Shown: positions 8,261-17,313, numbered from the stretch's first letter. The stretch is 64,000 nt of DNA from an uncultured Hyphomonas sp. (GCF_963677035.1 NZ_OY781472.1:992001-1056000), one strand, 5' to 3'. Numbers and translations are program-made. Notes: a model not told the origin generated them from the sequence alone.

Positions 8261-9193
8261 TCAGTCCCCTTTCGCGCGGCGGCGGACCTGCCGTTCCCGC
8301 AGGGTGATATAGGCCGTCGCGCCAATGATGATCGCCGTGCCGGCCCAGGTCCACGGCCCAGGCAGGGCCTTGAACAGGAACCAGTCCACCGTCGCCGCCA
8401 TGGGCAGGCGCAGATAATCGATCGGCGACAGGAACGAGGCGTCTCCGATCGCCATGCCCCGGATGTAGAAATACTGCCCTGCCACGCCGCACCCGCCCAT
8501 CAGCGTGATCAGCGCCCAGTCCTGCCAGGACGGCATGACTTCCGGCATCTTCCACAGGGCCAGCGGCAACAGCATCGCCGAGGAGAGCAGATTCGCCCAG
8601 ATCAGCAGCGTCACCGGCCGGTGATTGCGCGAGAGCAGCTTCACCAGCGTGATCGCGCCACCCATGCAGAACGCCGCCGCCAGGGCCAGCAGCGTGCCGA
8701 GGCTGACGCCTGCCTCCGGCTGGGTCATGATGAGAACGCCGACAAAGCCCGCCAGCGTCGCGGCCCAACGGTGCCAGCCCACCGTCTCCTTCAGCAGCAC
8801 CGCCGCCAGCACCGTGATGAACATGGCGCGCGAAAAGCTGATCGCGTTGAACTCCGACAGCGGCAGACCGAATTGCGCCGAGACCGCATAGAAGCTGAAA
8901 ATGAACCCCATCGTCCCGAACAGGCTGCGCAGCAGAACCAGGCCGGGCCGGTGAATGCGCATGACGCCCCAGCCCTGCTGAAGAATAACCGGCAAGGTCA
9001 GGATCAGGGCGACGAACGACCGGAAGAAAGCCAGGAAGCCGGGGTCATAATGGGCCGATTGAAGCTTGGACAGCGTCAGGAACGCGGTGAAGACGAGGCC
9101 CGAGGCCGTCATCCAGAGTGCACCTTCCAGGTTGCGGGGTTCTTCAGCCGCACTAACCTCGGAGATACCTGATTGATCTGGACTGACTGCCAT
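8261..9193 (-). CDS. EamA/DMT-family transporter
   Basis: A 310-residue protein with ten hydrophobic helices arranged as two EamA repeats (about 25-155 and 165-300), typical of the drug/metabolite transporter superfamily (RhaT/YdcZ/SAM-exporter-like). It probably exports a small metabolite; the substrate is unknown. The first 24 residues are hydrophilic. Its start codon shares bases with the start codon of the divergent gene at 9192 (CATG), so both begin at the same point in opposite directions. Confidence 0.87.
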   Translation of the reverse strand: MAVSPDQSGISEVSAAEEPRNLEGALWMTASGLVFTAFLTLSKLQSAHYDPGFLAFFRSFVALILTLPVILQQGWGVMRIHRPGLVLLRSLFGTMGFIFSFYAVSAQFGLPLSEFNAISFSRAMFITVLAAVLLKETVGWHRWAATLAGFVGVLIMTQPEAGVSLGTLLALAAAFCMGGAITLVKLLSRNHRPVTLLIWANLLSSAMLLPLALWKMPEVMPSWQDWALITLMGGCGVAGQYFYIRGMAIGDASFLSPIDYLRLPMAATVDWFLFKALPGPWTWAGTAIIIGATAYITLRERQVRRRAKGD

Positions 9194-9476
9194 GACCGCC
9201 TTTTCGCCTTCTGAAGTCGACGAGATCGACGCCTTGTGGCGCAGCCTGCCGCCGGATCACATGTGGACCGGATGGGCCGCTGCGGGCGAGTCCCCCGATC
9301 AGATCTGGATTTTCCGCACCCGCGCCCACTGGCGCCGCTTCCCGCTGTTCAAGACCGAAGAAGGCTATGCCCTGTCGGATGAGAAAGGCCGCCGGATGAT
9401 CCGAGCTGCCTCCCTGCAGGAATTGCTGTCCGCTGTCGAGGCCATGCCCGGCCGCGACCGGGACCGGAAAATCTGA
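9192..9476 (+). CDS. hypothetical protein
   Basis: A 94-residue hypothetical soluble protein rich in Trp (WRSL, MWTGW, IWIF, HWRRF). I do not recognise a family. There is no signal peptide or membrane helix. Its ATG overlaps the ATG of the divergent DMT transporter, and its stop lies 3 bases before the convergent dehydrogenase. The compact fit between real genes and the typical codon use support it being real. Confidence 0.6.
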   Translation: MTAFSPSEVDEIDALWRSLPPDHMWTGWAAAGESPDQIWIFRTRAHWRRFPLFKTEEGYALSDEKGRRMIRAASLQELLSAVEAMPGRDRDRKI

Positions 9477-9479
9477 CCC

Positions 9480-10361
9480 CTATTCCTGCCCCGCCTTCAT
9501 GGCTTCGGCCATCTGTTCGGCCTGTTCCGGCGTGATGCCCAGTGCTTCAAGGACCGGCCCGCCGGCCGATTCGTCCCAGGAGTGGCGCGGCCCGACCGTG
9601 ATGCCGCCATCGACGGTGAACTGGCTTCCGGTGATGAACTCCGCCGCATCGGAGGCGAGGAAAGCGGCCATCTCGGCAATATCCTTGCCCTTGCCGGTCC
9701 GGCCAGCCGGCTGCATCGCGCCGCCCTGCTGGGCCAGCATCTCCGCCATCTGGTCCGCCACTTCCCGCGACATGCCGAGGGACGCACCGAAGATCGAGGT
9801 GGCGATAAAGCCCGGCAGGATCGCATTCACGCGGATCTTGTGCTTGGCCACCTGCGCGGCGGCGATACGCGAGAAATGCGCGACACCGATCTTGGCCACC
9901 GAATAGGTGATCGGTGCCCAGCCGGCTTCCAGCGCGCTGATCGAAGAGGTGTTGATGATGGAGCCGCCGGACTCCTTCATCCGCTCGACGGCGTATTTCG
10001 TGCCGAAGAAGACCTGCTTCAGCAGAAGGTCCATCGTCTTGTCATAGCCTTCTTCGTCCAGCTCCTCGATCGTGGCCGGGGTGCCGCCACTGCCGGCATT
10101 GTTCCAGACGACATCGATTTTGCCGAAATGGCTGACGGCACCTTCCATCAGAGCTTCCAGCTCAGCGAGATCCAGCACGTCGCAATGTATGTAGCGGACG
10201 GTATCCGTTCCAAAACGGGTCTCCAGCGCGCGGCCCTTTTCGTCCTGGATGTCGGCGGCGATGACTTTCGCACCGGCCTCCACAAAGGTTTCTACGCCTG
10301 CCAGGCCAATACCGCTTGCTGCGCCCGTGATTACGGCAACCTTGCCGCTGAGATCCGCCAT
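9480..10361 (-). CDS. short-chain dehydrogenase/reductase (classical SDR)
   Basis: A 293-residue NAD(P)-dependent oxidoreductase. The cofactor motif TGAASGIG is near the N-terminus and NNAGSGG follows the fourth strand. The catalytic Ser lies in NTSSISAL and Y-x3-K in YSVAK; the C-terminal FITGSQFTVDGGITVG is typical of classical SDRs of the glucose-1-dehydrogenase/FabG type. An extra C-terminal tail (about 265-293) is Glu/Ala-rich. The substrate is unknown. The first of two SDR genes in the same orientation, 77 bases apart. Confidence 0.87.
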   Translation of the reverse strand: MADLSGKVAVITGAASGIGLAGVETFVEAGAKVIAADIQDEKGRALETRFGTDTVRYIHCDVLDLAELEALMEGAVSHFGKIDVVWNNAGSGGTPATIEELDEEGYDKTMDLLLKQVFFGTKYAVERMKESGGSIINTSSISALEAGWAPITYSVAKIGVAHFSRIAAAQVAKHKIRVNAILPGFIATSIFGASLGMSREVADQMAEMLAQQGGAMQPAGRTGKGKDIAEMAAFLASDAAEFITGSQFTVDGGITVGPRHSWDESAGGPVLEALGITPEQAEQMAEAMKAGQE

Positions 10362-10438
10362 GATGTTTCCTCCCTTATGGTGAGGGCATCATGCACAAGG
10401 GTTCCGTGTGGTCCGTCAAGAAAAACCTGACAGAGGCG

Positions 10439-11293
10439 TCACGATTTCTTCAACCCGAAACGCTTCCAGAAAATCCCGTCCAGCATGCGCTTGGGCAGAC
10501 GGGTCGGGATGGTCCAGTTGGTCAGCTTGTCCGGCACCGGCGCGTAGCGCGCTTTCGGTTTGCTGTCGGCCAGCGCAGTTTCGATATAGCCGGCGATTTC
10601 TTCCGGCGTCAGGCCGGTCCGGCCGCCTGACAGCATGACCTGTTCGAACTGTCTGAGGGAGTCGCCCCAGTCACTGGAGGCATAGGGGCCTTCGGTATTC
10701 GCCTGCTCGGCCTTGTCCCAGATCGGCGTCTTCACAGAGCCGGGGCCGATGGCAATCGCATCGATGCCATAAATGACCAGCTCGCGGCGCAGCGTATCCG
10801 TCATCGCCTCCACCGCATGTTTGGTGGCCGTGTAGGCCCCGAGGAAGGGCGAGGAGAGCCGGCCGCCCACACTCGTGATGTTCACGATCCGGCCGGGCGG
10901 CCCTGTGCGCGCAGCATCGGACCCCAACAGCGGCACGAAGGCTTGCGTCATGGTCAGCAGGCCGAACACATTGACCTCGAAATGCGCCCGGAAATCCTCC
11001 ATGGGCTGGATCGCCAGCGGGCCCATTTTCGCAATGCCCGCATTGTTGACGAGACCGGCAAGCCGCTCGCCCTCCAGCGCAGCCGACACCGTATCGACCG
11101 CGGCCGCCACCTGGTCCGGTTTCGTCACATCAAGGAGGATCGGACGCAGGTCACCGGAGGCGTTCTTCTTCAGCGTCTCGCCATCGGCCTCTTTGCGCAC
11201 CCCGGCAAAGACCCGCCAGCCATTCGCCGCCAGATGATGCGCGGCCCCTGCTCCGATTCCGGTCGAGGCTCCGGTAATGACGACTGTCTTCAT
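10439..11293 (-). CDS. short-chain dehydrogenase/reductase
   Basis: A 284-residue classical SDR with the cofactor motif TGASTGIG, NNAGIAKMG, catalytic Ser in NITSVGG and Y-x3-K in YTATK. The pattern (HFEVNVFGLLTMTQAFVPLL, TKHAVEAMTD) matches the steroid/retinol-dehydrogenase-like branch acting on hydrophobic alcohols. The physiological substrate is unknown. It is read in the same direction as the SDR at 9480-10361 and the next gene at 11318. Confidence 0.86.
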   Translation of the reverse strand: MKTVVITGASTGIGAGAAHHLAANGWRVFAGVRKEADGETLKKNASGDLRPILLDVTKPDQVAAAVDTVSAALEGERLAGLVNNAGIAKMGPLAIQPMEDFRAHFEVNVFGLLTMTQAFVPLLGSDAARTGPPGRIVNITSVGGRLSSPFLGAYTATKHAVEAMTDTLRRELVIYGIDAIAIGPGSVKTPIWDKAEQANTEGPYASSDWGDSLRQFEQVMLSGGRTGLTPEEIAGYIETALADSKPKARYAPVPDKLTNWTIPTRLPKRMLDGIFWKRFGLKKS

Positions 11294-11317
11294 GGCCTTG
11301 CTCCCATTGTGCGGAGC

Positions 11318-11893
11318 TCAGCTATCAGGCTCCGATTTTCCCCCATCGATAACACGGAATACCGGCCGCCCGGCGGGACGCTGCGGTGTTGGGGCTTTAT
11401 CCTCATACGCATCGGCCCCCGGATCGGACGTCTCGTCCTTCGGTACGGCCCTGAGCACAGGCTTGCCGCGTGGCCCCCGCCCCGGCGCGGGATCTGGCGC
11501 AGGCGTTGGCGGCGGCGGAGCGACGGCCTCCGCCTCGATGTCCTCATCGATCTGGCGCACACGCGGACCGGCGCGTTTTGCGAAGCTGCCTTTTGAGGAT
11601 TTCCGGTCCGGCCGCGCCTTGTTGCCAAAGCCTTTGCGGGCCTTGCCGCGGGCCTTCTTGTCGATCTCTTTCAGCTTTACCTGCTGCAGGGCCGACAGCG
11701 CTTCGCCGTCGCTGCCCTTCATCGGGTCTGCGAAAGCCGAGCCGTATTTCTCGATCCGCGCTTCGACTTCTTCCAGGAACTCGCGTTCCCAGTCGGACAG
11801 GGGCGGCCCCTTGCCCTGTTCGGCAAGCTCGGCCGCCTTGCGCAATTTGCGCAGCGCGGCACGTTTTTTCCGATCGTCGACATCCCGGCCCAT
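11318..11893 (-). CDS. hypothetical basic, Pro-rich protein
   Basis: A 191-residue protein I cannot assign. The N-terminal half (about 1-75) is charged and helical, with LSDWEREFLEEVEARIEKYGSAF as its most structured stretch. Residues 78-115 are Lys/Arg-rich (KARGKARKGFGNKARPDRK), and the rest is Pro/Ala-rich and probably disordered. No signal peptide. It could bind nucleic acid because of its basic linker, but that is only composition. It lies 38 bases upstream of gapR's stop in the opposite sense of transcription order (gapR is transcribed before it). Confidence 0.6.
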   Translation of the reverse strand: MGRDVDDRKKRAALRKLRKAAELAEQGKGPPLSDWEREFLEEVEARIEKYGSAFADPMKGSDGEALSALQQVKLKEIDKKARGKARKGFGNKARPDRKSSKGSFAKRAGPRVRQIDEDIEAEAVAPPPPTPAPDPAPGRGPRGKPVLRAVPKDETSDPGADAYEDKAPTPQRPAGRPVFRVIDGGKSEPDS

Positions 11894-11931
11894 GGGCGCA
11901 GTTTAGGCCGATCGGGACGTTCTACAAAGCC

Positions 11932-12192
11932 TCAGGCTTCACCGAGCGCGAGCAGGTAGGTTTCGAGCATCATCTCCTGCTCTTCACGGTCGGCCTTGTC
12001 GATCTTGCGCAACCGGACCACCTGGCGCAGCGCCTTGGTGTCGAACCCGAAAGACTTGGCCTCGGCATAGATCTCCTTGATCTGCTCGGCGACTTCTTTC
12101 TTCTCTTCTTCCAGACGCTCGATCTTGGCGACCGTCTGGCGCAGTTTCTCGCGGCTGGCTTGAGTGAGGTTCTCGATCGGGGCGTCGTCCAT
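11932..12192 (-). CDS. gapR: GapR nucleoid-associated protein (DUF2312)
   Basis: An 86-residue all-helical protein matching DUF2312 along its full length. Recognisable pieces are LRQTVAKIERLEEEKKEV, then IYAEAKSFGFDTKALRQVVRLRK. In Caulobacter GapR is an essential tetrameric protein that encircles overtwisted, AT-rich DNA ahead of replication and transcription forks and stimulates topoisomerases. The gene has its own promoter region, as an intrinsic terminator for the upstream hydrolase lies at 12236-12268. Strong family call. Confidence 0.93.
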   Translation of the reverse strand: MDDAPIENLTQASREKLRQTVAKIERLEEEKKEVAEQIKEIYAEAKSFGFDTKALRQVVRLRKIDKADREEQEMMLETYLLALGEA

Positions 12193-12235
12193 GAGGAACT
12201 CCAGTTATTGGCCGGCAGGCGGCAGAATCGGTCGT

Positions 12236-12268
12236 GGAAAGGAAAAGGAGCCGCGTCTTAGCGGCTCC
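12236..12268 (-). terminator. intrinsic terminator containing the hydrolase stop codon
   Basis: On the minus strand GGAGCCGC (12268-12261) pairs perfectly with GCGGCTCC (12254-12247), and TTTTCCTTT follows. The loop TAAGAC contains the TAA stop of the alpha/beta hydrolase, so the hairpin begins inside the coding sequence. It should separate that gene from gapR. Confidence 0.75.
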
Positions 12269-13199
12269 CGGGCAAGCTGGCCAGACGCCGGATGGCATCG
12301 GCGACGTCCTGCCCGTGATTATGATGAGGCATGTGGCCTTCTTCCGGCAGAATGACCAGGTCGATGTCGGCCTGTTTCTTCAGGCGGGCGGTGTGTTTCG
12401 CCGGTGTGATCACCGTGTCCTTGCTGCCGGAGAAGACGGTGATGGGCACGGCAAGCTCGCCATAGCGTTTCGACTGGGCGGCCAGTTCCCGGTCCAGCAC
12501 GCGCACATCGCGGGCATTGGCCCGGAAGGCGGGCGGCCGGAACAGAAGGCCGATCCCGGATTTTTCGTAATAGCCTTCCGGGGCGGGCGACGGATCGAAC
12601 ACGCCGCCGATCCCTGCCTCCACCTGCGACGGCCCGACCAGCGGCACGACCTGGCTGAAAGCCGGACCAATCAGGCGCGAGGCGGCAAACCGGTTATACC
12701 AGGCATGGCCGTCCCCGCCCCAGTCATGCGTCACCGGCGCCAACAGGACGAGGCCCCTGACCAGATCCGGCCGGTCGAGCGCGAGGCGCAGCGCCACGGC
12801 GCCGCCAAAGGAATGGCCAACCACGACGGCAGGCTCATCCGGCGCGAGCGCGTCCAGGGCGCCCGCCATCTGCGCGGCCTGAACGCCGAGCGTCTCTGCC
12901 CCCGGCGGGCGGCGGGAGTAGCCGTGCCCCGGCCGGTCTGCCATCAGCACACGGAAATCCTGCTCCAGCCGCGGCGCCAGCGTCCAGGTGAATTCGCGCG
13001 CATTGGCACTCGCGCCATGGATCATCAGGATGGGTGGGCCGGCCTTGCCGGCCTCCAGCACGTGCACGCCATAGCCGCCCACATCGATCCGCTGCCCGGA
13101 AGCAGGGTGGGCCTTCTGGATACGGGACGTATAGGCGCCCGAGGACAGGCCAAGCGCGGCACCGAGCCCTGTCAGCGTAATGGCGGCTGCCGTCAGCAA
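12258..13199 (-). CDS. alpha/beta hydrolase, membrane-anchored
   Basis: A 313-residue alpha/beta-fold hydrolase with an N-terminal hydrophobic segment (about 1-22) that may be a signal anchor. The HGASAN oxyanion region, nucleophile elbow VVGHSFGGA, an Asp in the VFSGSKDTVI loop and the final catalytic His in EEGHMPHH are all visible. Substrate unknown; haloperoxidase/esterase-like. No ATG or GTG precedes the fold in a sensible place, so a TTG at 13199 is the likely start, with AGGGG about 11 bases upstream, 4 bases after the stop of the TPR gene. The two form an operon. Confidence 0.8.
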   Translation of the reverse strand: MLTAAAITLTGLGAALGLSSGAYTSRIQKAHPASGQRIDVGGYGVHVLEAGKAGPPILMIHGASANAREFTWTLAPRLEQDFRVLMADRPGHGYSRRPPGAETLGVQAAQMAGALDALAPDEPAVVVGHSFGGAVALRLALDRPDLVRGLVLLAPVTHDWGGDGHAWYNRFAASRLIGPAFSQVVPLVGPSQVEAGIGGVFDPSPAPEGYYEKSGIGLLFRPPAFRANARDVRVLDRELAAQSKRYGELAVPITVFSGSKDTVITPAKHTARLKKQADIDLVILPEEGHMPHHNHGQDVADAIRRLASLPGSR

Positions 13200-13203
13200 G
13201 ATG

Positions 13204-13740
13204 TCAGAGCCCCTGCCCTTCGGCGATCTTGGCGAGGCGTTTCTCCGCCTGCAGCCCGTCATGCATATAGGGATAGATCGCCAGCGCCTCGCGCCAGGCT
13301 TCCAGCGCCTGATCATTGGCGCCCATCGTTTCGAAGACGGAGGCAAGCCCGGCCCAGGCCCCGAAATGGCGCGGCTCAAGTTTCAGCGTCTCGTTCAGGT
13401 CGCGCAGCGCTTCAGGGAAGTTTTCTTCAGACAGGAAGATCCCTGCCCGGCGGAACCAGGCCTGCGGATTGTCCGGCTTGATCATGATGGCACGGTCGTA
13501 AAAGACCCGGGCGGTGTCATTGTCGCCGACCATCTGCGCCTCGACACCGCGCTGCATGATCATGTCGACCGTGGCCGAGCCGGATTCCATCCAGGAGGCC
13601 CAGATGTCCTGCGCGGCATCATTCGCTTCGCTTGCGCTGGGCGCAGTCTTCAGTTTCTCGAACATCTCATCCGTCGGCACGGCCAGCGCAGGCAGGCCGG
13701 CAGTCACGAAGGCAAGGGCAAGGAGGAGGGCTCTCAGCAT
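13204..13740 (-). CDS. periplasmic TPR-repeat protein
   Basis: A 178-residue protein with a clear signal peptide (MLRALLLALAFVTAGLPALA) followed by tetratricopeptide repeats at about 62-160 (for example ARVFYDRAIMIKPDNPQAW, ALRDLNETLKLEPRHFGAW). TPR domains act as protein-binding scaffolds. It lies immediately upstream of the hydrolase gene on the same transcript. Partner unknown. Confidence 0.82.
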   Translation of the reverse strand: MLRALLLALAFVTAGLPALAVPTDEMFEKLKTAPSASEANDAAQDIWASWMESGSATVDMIMQRGVEAQMVGDNDTARVFYDRAIMIKPDNPQAWFRRAGIFLSEENFPEALRDLNETLKLEPRHFGAWAGLASVFETMGANDQALEAWREALAIYPYMHDGLQAEKRLAKIAEGQGL

Positions 13741-13795
13741 GGGGGGATACTACCTGCCCAATACGGCCGGGCAATGTCCTCTTTCTGTCAGACTG

Positions 13796-14404
13796 TCAGA
13801 GAAGGCCTTCTGCCGTCAGGGCAGCTTCCAGCCCCCCGGCCGAGCGGAAGAGGTGCGTGCGGAAGCCGAGCGCATCGGCGGCGGCAATGTTCTTCGCGCT
13901 GTCGTCGATGAAAAACACCTCCCCCGGCGCCGGATTCCCCAGCTTTTCCAGCGTATGTGCGAAAATGGCCGGGTCCGGCTTCACAAGGCCGGTCTCGCCG
14001 GAGACGACCGTATGGCGGAATGTTTTCAGCAGCGGGAAATGCTCCAGCATCATGGGCCAGACTTCCGCAGGCATGTTGGACAGGGCGTAAAGCGGCACGC
14101 CGCGGGCCTCCAGCCGGTCGATGAGATCCGGCGTACCGTCGATATAGCCGTCGAACATCTCCATCCAGCGCCCGCCCCAGGCCCGGATTTCAGCTTCATA
14201 TTGCGGGTATTGCGCGATCAGTGGCGGCGCATTGTCGGCAAAGCTCACGCCCGCATCGTGGCGGGTGTGCCAGGCCATGGTGCAGATTTCAGACAGAAAC
14301 CGCTCGCGCTCGTCTGCATCAGGCAGGAGGCGCGAATACAAACGGGCCGGCTCCCAGTCGAGCACGACCCGTCCAAGATCGAAAAGAGCAATCCGGGCGG
14401 TCAT
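13796..14404 (-). CDS. HAD-superfamily hydrolase (subfamily IA)
   Basis: A 202-residue cytosolic phosphatase-like protein. Motif I appears as FDLGRVVLDWEP; the usual DxD is D-L-G here, so the second Asp is replaced by Gly, as in YihX-type HAD phosphatases with DLGNV. Motif II is ALSNMPAE, the motif III Lys is in GLVKPDPAIF, and motif IV is FFIDDSAKNI. The cap domain is helical (about 15-80). A sugar-phosphate or haloacid-type substrate is possible; unproven. Confidence 0.85.
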   Translation of the reverse strand: MTARIALFDLGRVVLDWEPARLYSRLLPDADERERFLSEICTMAWHTRHDAGVSFADNAPPLIAQYPQYEAEIRAWGGRWMEMFDGYIDGTPDLIDRLEARGVPLYALSNMPAEVWPMMLEHFPLLKTFRHTVVSGETGLVKPDPAIFAHTLEKLGNPAPGEVFFIDDSAKNIAAADALGFRTHLFRSAGGLEAALTAEGLL

Positions 14405-14435
14405 TTTCCCGCCTTATTGCCCATTCACGTTCCGC

Positions 14436-14561
14436 TCAGCCTTGCTTTGCTTTGAAGCGGGGATCGGTCTTGTTGATAACGTAGACCTTGCCCTTGCGGC
14501 GCACGATCTTGCAATCGCGGTGACGCGACTTGAGCGATTTGAGAGACGAACGGACTTTCAT
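14436..14561 (-). CDS. rpmJ: 50S ribosomal protein L36
   Basis: A 41-residue ribosomal protein of the large subunit starting [16 protein letters not shown]. It ends [16 protein letters not shown], the typical end of the zinc-free (C-minus) L36 form with a single Cys and no zinc ribbon. This is the common alphaproteobacterial type and can be favoured under zinc limitation in species having both forms. Only the ATG at 14561 gives the correct length. Divergent from the lytic transglycosylase. Confidence 0.93.
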   Translation of the reverse strand: MKVRSSLKSLKSRHRDCKIVRRKGKVYVINKTDPRFKAKQG

Positions 14562-14672
14562 GGGATGGCCCCGTGGGTCATAAGGAATTGGAAAGCGGTG
14601 CGAGTAATGAATCCGGTCATCAGAGTCAAGGACACACGCTGCCATGCGCGGCTGTTTTCAGGAGCACACAAA

Positions 14673-16031
14673 GTGGCAAGGTATGCAATCGCGCGCGCGC
14701 ACATCGCCGGTGCGGCAATTTTTGCCGGCCTGCTGGTCTCCTGTGCACACAGCCCGCAGGCCTCCCCCGGCACCGCGGCCCCGCCCCCACCGGCGACCAG
14801 CCAGCCGCCAGCTCAGCCAGCCCCGGACACCGGACCGATCCGCTACAAATCCACTGGAAACAGTGACATGGACGCCTGGCGCGCGAATTTTTCCGCCCGC
14901 GCCGTCGCTGCCGGACATGATCGCGCGATCGTCAAATCCTTCCTTGAGAATATCCACCCGCTGGACCTTTATCTCGGCTCGTCCTTCCAGGCCGCGGCGG
15001 TGGGCGTCAGTGACCAGGCCGAATTCGCCAAGCCGATCTGGGACTATCTTAAAGTGCCATTGGGCAGCAGCCGCGTCTCGAATGGCGCCTCTCATCTTCG
15101 CAATGAGGACCAGCTTTTCGAGGCGATCGAAGAAAAATACGGCGTCGACGCCGAATATATCGCCGCCATCTGGGGCATGGAGTCCTCCTTCGGCGCGGTG
15201 ATCGGCAATTTCGACGGACCGAACACGCTGGCCAACATGGCCGTGGAAGGCCGCCGCAAATCCTTTGCCGAGCGCGAATTGCTGACCCTGATGAAAATCG
15301 TCGAGCGCGGCGATGCCCACCGGGATGAGCTGATCGCCGGATGGGCCGGCGCCATGGGCCAGACCCAGTTCATGCCGTCGACCTATTATGCCTATGCACA
15401 GGATTTCGATGGCGATGGCGAAAAGGACATCTGGAAGAATGAAGGCGACGCCCTCGCCTCAGCAGCCAATTACCTGAAATCCTCCGGCTGGTCGCCCGGC
15501 CAGCCCTGGGGCATCGAGGTAATCGTGCCGTCCGGGTTCGACTTCTCGCTGGCCGACGGCAATGAGCGCCGGATGGACACCTGGCGCAGCTATGGCCTGA
15601 TCCCGATCCGGGGCGGCGACTTTCAGACCGGCGGCGCCGAATATGCCGAACTGTGGCTGCCAGCCGGCGCGACCGGGCCGAAATATCTGATCTTCAACAA
15701 TTTCAAAGTGTTCAAGCGCTACAACAATGCCGATTCCTACGCGCTTGCGGTTGGCCTGTCGGGCGATGCCTTTACCGGCAAGAAAGTGCCCGTCGCGGTC
15801 TGGCCGACAGACATCGCGCCGCTGACCGTGGCCGAGATCAAGATCCTGCAGGCAGGGCTGAACGCGCGCGGCTTCGATGCCGGGGTCGTGGACGGCATTC
15901 CGGGCCGCAAGACCCGCACAGCCTTGCAGGGGTTCCAGAAATCCCGGGGCGTTGTGGCAGACGGTTACCCGACCAAGGAGATGCTGGCCCTGGTCACCGG
16001 CCAGACGGTGGGCACGGCCTCGACCAACTGA
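14673..16031 (+). CDS. lytic murein transglycosylase, MltB type, lipoprotein
   Basis: A 452-residue predicted lipoprotein (lipobox LVSC near residue 28) that would cleave peptidoglycan glycan strands from the periplasmic face. A Pro/Ala-rich linker is followed by the SLT_2 catalytic domain (about 65-360) with the catalytic Glu in IWGMESSFG (E170) and the AGAMGQTQFMPST motif. A C-terminal PG_binding_1 domain (about 385-445) contains LQAGLNARGFDAGVVDG. The GTG at 14673 was chosen because AGGAG lies 8 bases upstream and the signal peptide then starts the protein. Confidence 0.9.
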   Translation: MARYAIARAHIAGAAIFAGLLVSCAHSPQASPGTAAPPPPATSQPPAQPAPDTGPIRYKSTGNSDMDAWRANFSARAVAAGHDRAIVKSFLENIHPLDLYLGSSFQAAAVGVSDQAEFAKPIWDYLKVPLGSSRVSNGASHLRNEDQLFEAIEEKYGVDAEYIAAIWGMESSFGAVIGNFDGPNTLANMAVEGRRKSFAERELLTLMKIVERGDAHRDELIAGWAGAMGQTQFMPSTYYAYAQDFDGDGEKDIWKNEGDALASAANYLKSSGWSPGQPWGIEVIVPSGFDFSLADGNERRMDTWRSYGLIPIRGGDFQTGGAEYAELWLPAGATGPKYLIFNNFKVFKRYNNADSYALAVGLSGDAFTGKKVPVAVWPTDIAPLTVAEIKILQAGLNARGFDAGVVDGIPGRKTRTALQGFQKSRGVVADGYPTKEMLALVTGQTVGTASTN

Positions 16032-16035
16032 CCGC

Positions 16036-17313
16036 TCAGAGATCGGTGTCCGGATCGAACTCGCCGACGCCATCACGCAGGGCGTAATAGGCGTAAACGG
16101 CCATAAAGATCAGCAGGCCGGACGCGATCATGAAGGGAATGTTCGCGCCGACATACTGGTAGACGAACAGGCCGAAGAAGGGCGTCACGATATAGCCCAT
16201 TCCGTTCGCGGAAATGACCAGCCCGGCGACATTCCCCTGCAGCTGCGGCGACACGGCCAGTGACGCACCGCTGGAAAAGCCCGGCCGGGCAAGCCCCTGC
16301 CCGAGGCCCAGCAGGAACTGCACCATGACCAGGGTCGCAAAGTCCTGCGCCACGATCATCAGCAATGCGCCGCAGAGCAGCGGGATACAGCCCACCCACA
16401 TCAGCGTCTTGTTGCGCAGTTTCAGACGCGGGATCAGCACCAGCTGCGCCAGCAGCACGGCCATCGCGCCGACCGTGAAGGCCGGGCCGGTATACTGGGC
16501 CGCCTGCGACCCTGCGACGTCCAGCTTGTCCATCACGGCAAAGACGAAGACCTGCATCAGGATGCCGGTGGCCAGTGACAGACAGACCGCAAATACCAGG
16601 AATGGCAGCACATCCCGCGAATGCCAGAGGCCCCGGGCATTGGTCTCAACGTCCAGACGTGCGGCATCGGTCACCGGCTCTTTGTCTTCCGGCAGGCGGA
16701 ACCAGATCAGCGCCGACATGATGGCGGCGATCACCGAGGTCAGCAGCAGTGGACTGAGAATACCGGCATAGGCGACCAGCGCCGCCGCAAAGGCCGGGCC
16801 GACAACCGTGCCCACGCTGAAGCCGGAGGAAATGAACGCGATCTCGTCGCGCCGCTCTGCCTGGCTTGTCCGGTCTGCGACATAGGCCTGCGCCGCCGGG
16901 TTCGCGCCGGACCCGAAAATGCCGAAGAAAGACCGCGAAACGGCGAGGCAGGCAAAAATCACGATGAAATTGGTGATCAGCCCCGTCTTGGCGGCCAGCC
17001 CGGACAGGAACAGGAGCAGCATGGAAATGGAGTAACCGGCCAGCCCGAGCGCCGCGATGGGCCGGCGGCCATACTGGTTGGACCGTTTGCCCCAGACCGG
17101 TGAGAAGACCGACCAGAAAAAGGCCGACAGGCCGAACACGGCCCCGGCCATCCAGTCCGGCAGGCCGACCTCCCGCGAGAGCGGCGGCAGGACCGCCGCC
17201 ATCAGCATCGTATTGCCTGCTCCGATGGCCATAAGGCAGAAAAACAACAGGAAAAACGCGCCGCGGCGATCCGGGCGCGACAGGTCTGGCGGCTCCTTGC
17301 TCCCCTCGCTCAT
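16036..17313 (-). CDS. MFS transporter, TCR/Tet-like
   Basis: A 425-residue protein with 12 hydrophobic helices of the major facilitator superfamily. The loop 2-3 motif is visible as PVWGKRSNQYGRRP, a match to the G-x-L-(A/S)-D-R-x-G-R-(R/K) signature with the Asp replaced by Lys. Similarity in pattern is to multidrug/tetracycline exporters. Substrate unknown. It is convergent with the transglycosylase, 4 bases apart, and divergent from the protease operon. Confidence 0.87.
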   Translation of the reverse strand: MSEGSKEPPDLSRPDRRGAFFLLFFCLMAIGAGNTMLMAAVLPPLSREVGLPDWMAGAVFGLSAFFWSVFSPVWGKRSNQYGRRPIAALGLAGYSISMLLLFLSGLAAKTGLITNFIVIFACLAVSRSFFGIFGSGANPAAQAYVADRTSQAERRDEIAFISSGFSVGTVVGPAFAAALVAYAGILSPLLLTSVIAAIMSALIWFRLPEDKEPVTDAARLDVETNARGLWHSRDVLPFLVFAVCLSLATGILMQVFVFAVMDKLDVAGSQAAQYTGPAFTVGAMAVLLAQLVLIPRLKLRNKTLMWVGCIPLLCGALLMIVAQDFATLVMVQFLLGLGQGLARPGFSSGASLAVSPQLQGNVAGLVISANGMGYIVTPFFGLFVYQYVGANIPFMIASGLLIFMAVYAYYALRDGVGEFDPDTDL

